This document shows, in pieces, positions 24,727-35,556 of a stretch of DNA of 64,000 nt. The number at the start of each line of letters is the position of its first letter. Position 1 is the first letter of the stretch. Origin of the DNA: Heterobilharzia americana. Its lineage: Eukaryota; Platyhelminthes; Trematoda; Strigeidida; Schistosomatidae. The notes under the pieces are model-generated. The model was not told the DNA's origin and searched no databases. It was given only the letters and a program-made list of their open reading frames with translations. Made by a program: the position numbers and the translations under genes. Where the stretch lies: contig OX104128.1 in assembly GCA_944470555.2 (NCBI GenBank), forward strand, positions 1,054,001-1,118,000, read 5' to 3'.

Positions 24727-25140
24727 ATTTTTGTTCATTAAATTTGTGTAGATCATCTAACGCCCATAAGTTTCACTTCTCCTTTGACTTACTTTTCAGT
24801 CATCTACAGGAACTGCGAATGTATGACAATAATAACTAACAACTTACAAAGCTCAGAGTCACATATAGAATCAACAAGCAGTTTAAAATCAACACTAAAG
24901 CCAGAAATTACTGAATTCAATAGATTGATGGACAGTCTGAGTATTGTAGGCTGAATGAAGGTCAATGATTTTGTCAATGAACAAGGACTTGAAATATTTT
25001 CTGGAAATCCTTGGCAAATGAAGACTCTCCCAATAACTCCGGACATTTCATGTTCAACTAATCTATCGTTGAACTTAACAACCTCTAAGTTGAAGCCTTA
25101 TCTTCTAGTTTCATACTTCATGTCCAAATCGAGAAGGTGA
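24727..25140 (+). other. Possible exon or decayed coding segment, one internal stop
   Basis: One reading frame stays open from 24727 to the stop at 25138-25140 except for a single TGA at 24952-24954. A good acceptor-like TTACTTTTCAG ends at 24799. Translated composition is Ser/Thr/Leu rich with ordinary codon use and unlike any transposon protein in the window. Either side of the TGA reads smoothly (NRLMDSLSIVG before, MKVNDFVNEQGLEIF after). It could be a pseudogene, a host exon with a sequence error, or chance. No family recognised. Confidence 0.25.
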
Positions 25141-25849
25141 TTTAAATTGCCACAAAATGCAGACTGAATCCCAAGGCCATCAAGGGATTGAGTTAGACGC
25201 AGTCGATAAAAGTAGCAATTATTGGTTCAAATCGAATCTCAATGATACTGCAAAACCAATACCTTGTTTCACCAAAGGTACAATTATACCACTCTTCTGA
25301 AGAACATTAAAAGTATTAAAATTCTTAGATCACAATTAAGATAAAGTAATCAAAAGAGTGGACAAATGGATCTGACATAGTAATTATAAACAAAAGAGGT
25401 CAGTTGAACTAGATGCTTACAATATTAATTGTCACGTCTACGTTTGTGCCAGACTAATTTAATCAAAAGGTGACTTTTACAGTCCAGTAAAGAATGATAA
25501 AACCACTGAAGAATCTTCTGAAGAAAAGTTTGATTGACAATTCAGTCTATAATGACCTGACACCCACAGAATTCGGTTTTCCTTCCTTTTATGGTTTTCC
25601 TAAAACCCACACTAAGACAAATGTTATCAGTAGTAAATTCACACTCTGACGTTCTCTGTTTAAGGTGGCTGACTGAGTAACTGTAACCGATTTGAAAAGA
25701 ATAATCTCTACTTAAACTAAAGGATTCCTTTTAACTTCTAAGAAAACTAAGTAAATTGAGTATTTGATCATAGGAAATAATAAAAGAAACGGTTGAAGCG
25801 AAGTTATGGTGACAGCGTTGACTAAAACAGAAGTAATGACTGATACTGG
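25141..25849. other. Unassigned sequence
   Basis: No gene or repeat recognised. Confidence 0.35.
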
Positions 25850-26297
25850 TCACTTAGTAGACAGGAGAGCAATGTTTTCAAGATTATGAATAGCATACTA
25901 CCTAATCTTTCAAAAGATATTGGGATCCGTTTCTTGCACATAGCAGAAGCTATGGGAATCCGAATTGATAATCCTTGTCTTTGTTTCCAGAAGAAGTTTG
26001 TGAATCATTTATCTCTCCCTTGGTCAGGGAATTCTTAATACACAGCTTTGTATTTGGAGTTCTTTTATTCTTCAACCATTTAATTTACTTACTGTATTTG
26101 TTTAGACTTTGTTTATCCACATCCTGAGTCTGTCAGTATTATGTTAGTTTTACTTTTCCAAGCCATTGACCCGCTGTTTACCGGAATGTTTGCATTATCA
26201 TGCTACTTTCTTGATTTTTATCATCATCACCGTCATCCGAATCACAACCTGATTTAGTCAATACTGACTGTCACCAAAACTGTCATCCTTATTATTA

Positions 26298-26480
26298 ATA
26301 CTGGGTGATGATTGAAGGTGAAATGAAAATTTAGGCTACATCAGGACTCGAATCAATGACCTCATGGTTCATAGTCTAGTTCTGTGCCATCTGAGCTACT
26401 AGACCCATCTACAGACCAGATCCTAATTTCAATGCATTCACTAAGGGTTTTACACTTTCAGGCATCACCCAGAGTCAATA
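26298..26480 (-). mobile_element. SINE-III (tRNA-derived) inserted in U1
   Basis: On the minus strand: box A TAGCTCAGATGG, box B GATTCGAGTCC, then a tail ending TTCAATCATCACCCAGTAT and AT-rich short repeats at about 26290-26300. No hammerhead follows this tRNA head. The right part (26455-26480) again shows the tail motif in plus orientation. Confidence 0.65.
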
Positions 26481-26604
26481 TAAGTATGCCAAACCACAGC
26501 CATCTCCAATGATCAAACTATCAGCGTCACTATTATTATTATTATTATAGTCACTATTGTTATTTTAAAATGCTTATCACATTGAACAACACATCCAGTG
26601 GGGG

Positions 26605-26920
26605 GTTGGAGTCAGATGGTTCACAGTTTTCTACTTCTGCCAATTCACCATATAGCGAAACTATCATCCAGGGTCTTCAGATGGCATCCTCTCCCCTTCC
26701 GACTGGTTAGCCTTACAGGGTTCTCATTAAAACTTCGGGACATCCATCTGGAAGCATCTCACTAATGGGTAATATACAGTAATCCATTTTGAAACCTGAA
26801 AGTTTTGAGTTAGATCTCTACCCTGGTCATGAGTGAGTACTGCTGAGACGAAACAGCTGTCCAGTGCTCCCAGGAATTCAGTAATTCTCCAAATGATGTC
26901 AGTCCGTGTTGAATACCATT
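26605..26920 (+). mobile_element. SINE-II copy inserted in U1
   Basis: Holds the SINE-II flank sequence (26610-26760), a box B-like region near 26805-26825 and a hammerhead remnant at 26836-26868. Confidence 0.5.
26836..26868 (+). ncRNA. SINE-II hammerhead lacking stem II
   Basis: Reads CTGAGACGAAACAGCTGTC followed by CAGTGCTCCCAGG. The cleavage GTC, the ACAGCTGT stem III palindrome and stem I (GTACTG/CAGTGC) are kept, but the stem II hairpin is deleted. Confidence 0.55.
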
Positions 26921-26995
26921 TTATATATATTGGAGTAAAGTTTGAAGAGGATCTAAATGAAAGCATTATTGTTTGTTTACATATCTTGTTCTAAT

Positions 26996-27889
26996 TTACA
27001 TTCAAGGTAAAGTTTATAAGTAAAATAGACTTGAACTACTAACTGAGGATTCCACTTTCTTTGCAAGGTGTTTGGATGATATATTTGTGATCTGAGAAGA
27101 TGTAGTCCATGCCTTAAAAGTATGTCACATTTTTTAACATATGACATAACAATATAATCTCTGCAATGGAATGTGAACATGATAGTCACTTGAATTTCTG
27201 AATCCATCTATATCAGAAGATGAGATGGTGACAAAATTGAGGGAAGCATTTAGCATAAGGTAACTTGAATGGAGCAGTACTTAAATTGCTCCAGCTTCTG
27301 CTTTCGATATCCAATATCTTTTTACGAGCTAGCATAAACCAATTGATTTCTTCGCGCTCGCTTCAAGGTCTTGTGGAACACTTCCAGGTCTTTGGTGGAT
27401 TCCGATGTAGTAAGTTTACCCACTCTGTTACTACAGCTCTGGTTAACCCGACGAGGTGGTTGGATGTTGATTAAATTTGTTGAAAGTGTGTGGTTTTTTC
27501 AAGAACTGTGGTGAAGATGGGTTCCTCAAGTGTCGTCCCAGCAGATAACTGGTTGAACTGGTTGTAAAAACAAGATATAGAAGATGTACAGAGAAATCGA
27601 GGGAGAGGAAATATGAAGAAAAAAGGAAGAAAAGTCGATTAGGTGAAAGGAAATGGAACGAAAGAAGAAACCTCGGCAGGTTCGTGGGAGATGGGTGTTA
27701 GAGAGAGCTTTTATTGAATAATATGAGAAGATAAAATCAGTAGGAGGAAAAGGAGCAAATAGCACTATAGGACTGCTAGTGGGACTAGAAATAGTAATAC
27801 TATTAGGAAACGATGACTGGAGATGTCTACAGGGAAGTATAAGATCGAACCAGGTTCACGATGATAGTAGCGTTACAAAAGATTCAGTA
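26996..27889. other. Unassigned sequence, partly purine-rich
   Basis: A purine-rich (AGGA/GAAA) tract lies at about 27560-27745. No gene recognised. Confidence 0.35.
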
Positions 27890-28300
27890 ACAGGTTGGTC
27901 GTACTGAGTTGCGCCGGGTTAGTAGGCTGTATCAGCCCAGTCTATATTCTAACTGCATGAGTGCAAACCTTGAGTCGCTGCGTAACTTTTCATCCTCTTC
28001 TTGAAAATATCAACAGATGGACCAGAGTAATCTCAGCAGGCAATGCGTTCCAGTGGCTGCAAACTCGCAGACAGAAGTGTGAAGGCAAACGAGTTTTCGC
28101 CCTTTGATGGACGATTCTTCTTGGGTTACCATGAGGACCACCTCACTAGCCCGTTCGGTAGGATTCCACTCTTCGGATGACTTGGATTGCCTATTGTTTT
28201 ATGTGCAGTTATCAAGTCACCACGTAATCTACGGTAGCTTAGAGAACTTAGTGCTTAGTGAACTACAAACCAAAGTTACATCAAGAGATGACTTTTCATA
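27890..28300 (-). pseudogene. CR1-like LINE C-terminal remnant
   Basis: On the minus strand two overlapping frames give RRLRGDLITAHK (about 28240-28205) and, after a frameshift, RVCSHWNALPAEI (about 28075-28035) and a FKKRMKSY-like end. This is the conserved C-terminus of CR1/jockey-group reverse transcriptase proteins (R.RRGDLI, then N.WN.LP, then F...L). Only the end of the ORF remains. It may belong to the same family as the fragment at 8340-9560, but they do not overlap in coverage. Confidence 0.65.
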
Positions 28301-29477
28301 CAAACTATTTATCTGCAGATAAAGAGGTCATCAAAGCAATCGGTACCTATTCATTTAGTTTTCAAGTGAAACAATATGTCAGAAAGGGTGAACAAAAGGT
28401 TAAGAGTTACGCCTACTACAGTCTATGTAGTAGGAAAAGTCACCCCTCTTTATAGCACAAGATGTGCTCCTTCATGATCGAAGGCTAACGAGTACCTATC
28501 TCACATCCTGTCTAATTGCATTTATAGATCCACGTGTACTAATCAAATGAAGTATACTGAAAAGTCAAGGAGATGGGCTTCAATTCACTTCTCTGCATAC
28601 TTTCTAAAAAGTCTTGGGATAAAGTGATCTCAATGATTTATGCATTGAATTACCTGATAATTAACTGATTCAGGTCAAAAAGTGGATTTTTCAGCCACCT
28701 ATAAAATAATCAATCACTTGGTAAAGAAATGCAAACATTATTCGTTTAATTGCATCAAATGTAGTGAGGTGACTTCATTCTGACCTCTCTTGACAGGAGG
28801 AGACTACGGTTATCTGAAAAATAACTGATTTCAATTCATTCTGTTTTCTTTGCTTGTCTCCTTTCCTGGTCTATTCACTGATTTCTCTGAATGCAATCAA
28901 AATCAGTTTGAGAACCATTGAAAACCTACCCCACCAGGGATCGAATCTGGTAAATCAATAGATTCTCCATTAAACCTCCAAATTGCATGATCACTCAATT
29001 TCTCAATAACTGCAGAAGGTGATAAGATAACAGAAGATGTATTTGCAAAGCCAACAACCACTGAACACTAGTGTGTTCCGTTTGATGCTTGAAGCCTCCA
29101 TTTACCGCAAAAGACGCTACACTGTTATACACTACGTTTGCAAGTTGTAATTGGTTGCTTTACTTCCAAGGTTAGTGCCGTTAGTACGCCAGCCATTGAA
29201 AAACATTCTTCTTCTTGAAAGCTTTCTCTTCCTCCACCTTAGCATTTTTTACAAAAGTATTGATATTTTCTGTGACAAGTAAAAACTGAAACAATGAAAG
29301 GTAATTGCAAACTGTATTTTTAATATTCAGTAATACACGATAACAAGATGAACAGGAAAAAATTAAATTCCACTGCATTTTTTCTCATGGTCAGGTGTAC
29401 AGTTAACTTACCAAGCTAATAATTGGTTTATCACTTTGACTATCTCTGAAACAGCCATGGTTTGGAAAAATTGTATC
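28301..29477. other. Unassigned sequence
   Basis: No gene recognised. A box B-like motif on the minus strand (rc of CAGGGATCGAATCTGG, 28935-28950) hints at a decayed tRNA-type SINE. Confidence 0.3.
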
Positions 29478-29735
29478 GATACTGGGTAGTAATCGAAGGT
29501 GATATGAAAATCTAAGTCACAGGTCATAACGAGCCACAAGAACCAACCACGATAGAAAGTCTGGCAAAAACCCCTTTATGACTGAATTGAAATAAAAATC
29601 TGGTCAGCAGTCAAGTCTCGTAGGTCATAGTTGGTAGAAACCCCTGACAGAGAACCTAGTGGTTGCTGCTTCGAATCCTTAAGTGGCACAAATTTCCATT
29701 TTACCTTCAATCGTCATCTGGCATCAATAATTAGT
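29478..29735. mobile_element. Inverted pair of SINE-III fragments
   Basis: 29478-29545 is the SINE-III tail on the minus strand (ATACTGGGTAGTAATCGAAG). 29610-29735 is a plus copy with box B TGCTTCGAATCC and the tail TTCAATCGTCATCTGG. The two face away from each other (head-to-head). Confidence 0.5.
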
Positions 29736-30034
29736 TTAACAGAATAATTCACAAAGAGATAAAGAGAAAAGAAAAAGAGGTTATTTCTTTCTTGGTGGAT
29801 CATGACAGATGGTTTGGGTTAGATGAGAGAAACGAAATAAATTAATCAACTTGACAAATAGGGCTACCAAAGGTAACCTTAGTTAGTAGGCTGAAAACCT
29901 CAGATAGCTAAAGTATTACCCTATTTTGATGGTATAACCTGCAATTTCCCGTTTTTGTATGAACCTAATGACTGATCACAAGTGGCAGATGAGCTCCTCG
30001 CAGGGTACTACGATACTACTGATAATAGTAATGA

Positions 30035-30180
30035 TGAATATCAGGTGACAGTAGAATCCGGGACTCACATTCCGTCCAATCTATGACTAGTCAGCTAGAT
30101 ATACCTTCATCCCAGTAAGAGATGTTATTATCGATGGAACTACAACCAACTTATCGTTGCTTCAGACACAAAAGGGTTAT
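30035..30180 (-). mobile_element. Degenerate SINE-I copy
   Basis: Minus-strand hammerhead region about 30050-30115 with CTGACTAG and GACGGAA in place of the core, followed by the usual middle section. Confidence 0.45.
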
Positions 30181-30718
30181 TCTTTAAATTAGTAAAACCT
30201 GGGAACCATTACTACAGACTTGACTGAACTCTTGTAGGGTAGGGTGATACTTGAAGTAACACATGTCTGTAGGTTTGTTTTCTGCAAAGGGGAAACATTT
30301 GATGCATACCAGCCTAGAGTACGCTTTCATTCAAATATCTGATGAAAATTCTGGATGAACAGTCTGAAAATTATTAATGAATGGTTGGTTACTTATTTGG
30401 TAAGGAGCTCTGCGTGACCAAGGTTTCCTGCTTGTGGACCCATATCAGTAAGCAGCATCTGCAATCATGAGGAATCTGATGTTCTCTTGGTGATTCAGAC
30501 ATACGTTACGCATGCTTAATTATTGAGGCCATGATTGACTTCATGTTCGAATGGATTATGTACACACATTCGATCATACTACGAAATTGAAAGAAAAAAT
30601 TTGTCCAATGCTAAGGAATAATAAAATGCTAAATGCATATCAGAGACGTTAACACTGAACTATTTGAGTCTCAGATGAACTCCTTCAGGACTGAACGATC
30701 ATCATTGGCTGGTTATTA

Positions 30719-31252
30719 TCATTATTATTATTATTATTAGTCCCTTGGGTTCCTAATGGAATATACGGCTTCAGTAGCACGTCTCCACTCCACCCTGTTC
30801 TCTGAAATCTTTCGAACCTGGCTCCACGACAGTCCAGAAACTCTCAGTTCCTCCTCACACGATCTCCTCCATGTCACCCTCACCTCGGACGCCAAACTCG
30901 TCGCTTCTCATGGGGATTCTACTCGAGGGCCTGACGCGTGATGTCCCCAGTCGGCCTTCTCAGGGTATGCCACATACAATCCATCTCCACTTCCTTCCAC
31001 TGCATATTTGTTGCGTGATAGGTTGTTGGTTGGTTCGTTCCCAGAGCTCCTTGTTGCTTATTTTTTCTGGCCATCTGATCTTTAGTAGCGAGCGTTAGCA
31101 GTTGTTGATGAATGTCTGTAGTTTATTGGAAATACCTTTCGTGACGCGCCAAGTCTCTGAGCCATACAAGAGCACTGACTTGACGTTGGTGTTGAAAATC
31201 CGTATCTTGTTTCGCATGCTGAGTGCAGAAGATCTCCACACTGGTTTCAGGC
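30719..31252 (-). mobile_element. RTE-A insertion, 5'-truncated, with target duplication
   Basis: Closely matches the reference 3' end (40548-41069). The tail is ATT/AAT repeats at 30719-30739, and the 5' limit is 31252. It is flanked by a 15-bp target-site duplication with one mismatch: ATTGGCTGGTTATTA (30704-30718) and ATTGTCTGGTTATTA (31253-31267). It covers only the post-RT C-terminal region. A typical target-primed reverse transcription product. Confidence 0.85.
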
Positions 31253-31267
31253 ATTGTCTGGTTATTA

Positions 31268-33254
31268 CTAAACACAAACTACCTCACTTCCCTTCACATG
31301 AGATTATTTCACAAGAACAGCATCCAGGCAATTCGTCAACATACATAGTACTTATTTCGTTACTCGCTCTTGCTCAACGTAACTACGATCGACTTTTCAA
31401 CTTGGCTTACATCTAATATTGATTTGTCTTCTTCAGTGATGATCTTTTATTCTAAGATTCCTGAAGTTACATTAGTGTTTACGGGTAGAAGGTGACACTC
31501 ACTTCCTGATCTCATAAAGCAAAATGTAGTTAGTGAATTTTCTGTTGGCGGACATTAAATATGGGTAGCAGGAGAAATAGTAAACGGCATGTTCGAAAGG
31601 CAGAATTTAACGCCAAAATATCTTATTGATACCTTGCAGATGTTGAGATTGATTTCGAAGTAGTTTACAGTGGCTTCATTCGGATGTTTACTTTTTAATA
31701 ATGTTACGTGAATCTCTGGATGCTTGAAATTTCATAATTTACCTGTATTCATTAATATCAATCAGTCAATCAATCAATAAATTAATGATAAGAAGGGTGA
31801 AAATAAGGCTTCCAAAGAGTTTTTTTGTCTGATGTTTTTCGACAGAAAAACAGTTATTCTAAATCATTTTGTATCCATCTACTTTTCCACTGATAGTCAG
31901 ACAGATATCGATTATCAAAGGGAACACCTTTCCTGACTTCATTCCTATCTCCGTCTCTTAAAAGTTTACTTTTTTTAATCTGTGACATAACTAGTAGTCC
32001 AAAGAAAATAGACATTTGCTAAAATGTCAAAAAGAAATCTGGAGAAAAACGTTTTTGGCAATGTTTCAAAATGCATACTAATGAAGCAAATCTAAGAAAT
32101 AGTCGAAAAGTCAGAGATGGGAAGGGCATAGCTGATTAACAGCTAAAATTATTATTATTATCACCGTTAGGGTTATCATCATCGCAAACACACACACACA
32201 CACACACGCACAGATTCATAGTTACATTCACATTCTGACTGAAAGTCGGTGTGGCCGAGGAGGGGTGGGTTGCGGAGAATCATGTATAAAGCTTTAAACT
32301 GTACATTTTTTCAAAATGATCCTTTTTCAAATTTCAATAAATTTGACAATAATGCCTTTGTTAGCGTGGTCAGTAGTCATCTGCGGCAAGAGAAAGAGGA
32401 AACCAAGTTTATTCATGTTGTCTGTGTAGGGTAATGGTAGGAAAAAGAAAGACAGGAAGAAAGAGAGGTAGAGATATAGAGAAGTGAAAAGTGGAAATCA
32501 TTTAGTAAAAATACATTTGAATAGAGTTTTCTATGAGAGAAAAGGAAGAAATATGATGATTTATAGTTAAACTGAGTGAAAAAAACTAATCCACAATCGT
32601 GAGATAGAGATGGAAAATCGGTTTGTTCTTATGGGGATCGATCGATACTCAACTGACAGTTCACTGTCTTCGATATCTAACCACTCCTTGTTAAATAGGC
32701 AAGAAACCATGATTGGATTCAGTAAGAATCAGAATACATTGGTGGGATTCTAATAAAACGTTTTTGGAGACAAGAGACTCGGTCACATAGATAAAAAGTG
32801 TATCGATTTAAGGAAGACACTTGACGAAGATGCCGATGAAGATATGAATGAGGAAAAAGAAGAGCAAGTAGTTTAGGTAATAGACTCATCTTAGCGGCTT
32901 CATTCTAGAAAGCTGGAGAGCTGCAAACTTATGTATCTTCCTTCCGTTAGTGCTTGACCAGTCCGACGGGACTACTTTCCTTCCCAAAGCAGTACCTATT
33001 ATCTTGCTTGATTTCCTACCTCCATTCTTAAGAAACGCAGTCTGATAGCCTGAAGTGAGCTTTTCTGTTGTGCTGTGTATGGTTTATCTATCTATTGGTT
33101 TACTACTCAAGCTATAGTGTTGTCTCATAGCCCATATGGAATCAACCCGTTATGCGTAGTGCTTGCAGATGTGAAAAATGGCTCATTACTCTGAGTTCGA
33201 CTTTCAAGGAGTGAGTTATGGATTCAAGTCTTGTGCCAACTACTTCCGTCTGGA
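31268..33254. other. Unassigned sequence with one CA microsatellite
   Basis: A CA repeat lies at 32186-32212. Otherwise no gene or known repeat. A tRNA-like minus-strand motif around 32635-32695 is too weak to call. Confidence 0.4.
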
Positions 33255-33935
33255 AAACTGTGTGGTATCAGAGACCTCTTCACAGACACAAAAGGCTCGG
33301 TTGGCTCTTGCCCAATTACTCCATCCTCGGGCCGCGCCAATATCCAATTGTCTGTTAAGGGTCGAGTGTACTGTGCTGCATTTCGCTGTGTTCTACTATA
33401 TGACTGTGAAACAAGGCCATTAAAGGCAGAAGACATGAGAAGGCTTCACTGGTTCCACCACAGCTGCCGTCGTAGCATAGACCCTGTTTCGTGGTGTCAC
33501 CATATGAGTAACGCACAAGTCGGGTGTAGAGTTTTCTGGAGAAGAGGTAAGACAGTTGATACCTTTGTGAACCTCTGTCGACCGAGATGGCTGGCTGGGA
33601 CATTTGATAGGTGTGCCTAGTCGTCGTCTGCCTCATCATGGTTGGAGTCCATGGGACAAGAGAAACCAGTGGTTGTAAACTGCAGATGATGACATTGCTT
33701 AGAACCGATATCGGTAGCGCAGACATATGTACATACTATCCCTATCATCTCATTACTTTTTCTCCTCCTGCACTATTTTCTACTTCTTCTTCTTTTGACC
33801 AATTTTTCTTTCCGTCTTCATCTTCCTTTGTGTTGCTTTTTTACTTGGTGTGTTGATATGACTTGTGGGAACTTTGACCGGTACGCAGTAATGCGTGGTC
33901 CCATAATGATCTTGAAGATGATGATGATGATGAGT
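33255..33935 (+). pseudogene. RTE-B 3'-terminal copy
   Basis: The frame at 33231-33620 carries VKGRVYCAAFRCVLLYDCET, CRRSIDPVSWCHHMSNAQV and VNLCRPRWLAG, the post-RT C-terminus of RTE-B (compare 5289-5701 minus). The 3' untranslated end follows to GATGATGATGATGATGAG at 33918-33935. Strongly 5'-truncated, with at least one frameshift at its start. Confidence 0.75.
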
Positions 33936-34039
33936 ATGAAGAACTTAGTCCGTGCTGTTCAATCACACCTCACCTGGTAGGTTACATAGATTATACAAAG
34001 CACAAAAAAGAGACGTTCATCTTTTGATTTCATTGAATC

Positions 34040-34520
34040 AGAGGAAAAGGTAGACGTCAATGGATATCACTTCTTTGTCTACAGAAATGTCCACTTGTTC
34101 GAGACTATCTGCTTCGAATGTAGCTACATCGACTCCATATATTTGGATACAGCCATCTAAAAAAGTCATCACTGCTATACTAGTCAACTAATTGAAATGA
34201 ATGCCTCTCTGATTCGTAAACAACAGAGGATTCTATCAACGTAAAGATGGTATGGTAATGGAATCTCATCTTCGTCGACTTCTAGCTGGTTGTCGCATAA
34301 CTTCTTGCGAAAATGATGTCCTTAATCTATTAATCAACCAGCGATCATATTCACTTTACTCATTCTCGATTACACTTCTGACAAGAAGAAATCAATGTAC
34401 AGAAAACCAACATCCACCAAACAGTTTATCAACTTCCAAAGCTATCCGTTCATTATTAGCAAACAGAATCTTACGTCTTCATTATACTCTACTATTTGAA
34501 AGATCAATTCAGATGTCGTA
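34040..34520 (+). pseudogene. Possible decayed host coding sequence with two frameshifts
   Basis: Three successive open segments in different frames (about 34055-34190, 34175-34242, 34240-34518) read like ordinary protein. The last is 89 codons (MVMESHLRRLLAGC ... LLFERSIQMS) and uses schistosome-like AT-rich third positions. Not similar to any transposon protein in this window. Could be a processed pseudogene or chance. No family recognised. Confidence 0.25.
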
Positions 34521-35150
34521 GATATTCAGGTATGATTTCTGTGTACATCCAACTGGATCCACTGACTCTAACACAAAACAAAAGTCACAAATACAAAAGT
34601 TATTCACAAGAGCTTGGAATTCAAAAGTGACATTGTAACTGAAATCCTCTAAAATCGCCTCTCAAGATTTTTGAGGAAGACGTTGCATGCAGTTAGCCTG
34701 AGAAACAAGCTCTCAAGTAAACAACAAGTCCATCAATGATTTAAATAAAGAATACCACTTTCAACCACCTCATCATGGACTGATTAGTTCACTTGTCCTT
34801 AAGAAGAAGTGTCCATTGGCCATAAACAGCGACAAGTTTGTAAAAGTATCTTTTTTCATTGTTCATTAAGGTCAGAAAGGATACCAGGAGCTCCAGTCTG
34901 AAATACCTCATCATCGCTAAACATCTGACGAATAATTGGTAATTAGCAACCTGAAACCGTATCTAAGTGTTCGAAAAGTATAACATGCATTCACCAGCCT
35001 TACTATGATTAGAGTAATAATTCCTTTCTCTCTTCAGAGACAATGATTTTATTCAGTCAACCATATTGATCAATAATACATAGTTATTGATCCTTATTGA
35101 TTATTTTTTATACAATTCCAGCCATTGTATTCCTGATATTTTACTTGGTT
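34521..35150. other. Unassigned sequence
   Basis: No gene or repeat recognised. Confidence 0.3.
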
Positions 35151-35152
35151 GT

Positions 35153-35420
35153 AGCTAGTAGAGGAATCCAAGGCGCGCGTTTTGTCTTTTGTGGGACTCG
35201 TCAGTTAGATGTAACTTCGCCCCACAGTGACTCAAACCTAGTACTCATCGCTTCAAACACTAAAGCATCCCAAATAGGACAAAACGCGCGTCCTGGATTT
35301 CTCTGCTAGTCACAACTAATTAAATTACCATAATGTATATTCAAACAATATCGAGGCATCCACATAAGAGCCCATATGCCAAAAGAGGTCGAACAATTCT
35401 ATCAGAGGATTATAAGTATG
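35153..35420. mobile_element. SINE-I inverted pair with hammerheads on both arms
   Basis: 35155-35216 is a minus-strand hammerhead (CTGACGAG kept; CAAAA for CGAAA). 35217-35262 is its truncated tRNA-like part. 35267-35325 is the second half of a plus hammerhead (AGGACAAAACGCGCGTCCTGG) without its CTGATGA part. Right-arm sequence follows to 35420 (GAGGTCGAACAATTC). The two hammerhead segments form an inverted repeat. Confidence 0.6.
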
Positions 35421-35556
35421 CCAACAAGTAGTTTTATTGTATTACTTTTCAAGCTTCATTATTTACTGCTAAACAGTGAATATATCACGTTGGAAGCTTC
35501 ATTTTGACAAGATTAAATAAGCTTGTGGAGAAATATTCAATTAACTCTTCTTTCCA

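Larger units (their letters stand above)
25850..26995. repeat. U1 unclassified dispersed repeat, copy 2 (interrupted by SINE-III and SINE-II)
   Basis: Colinear with 17900-19020. Segments at about 26298-26480 and 26605-26920 have no counterpart in copy 1 and match SINE-III and SINE-II respectively, so these are insertions into U1. Confidence 0.6.
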
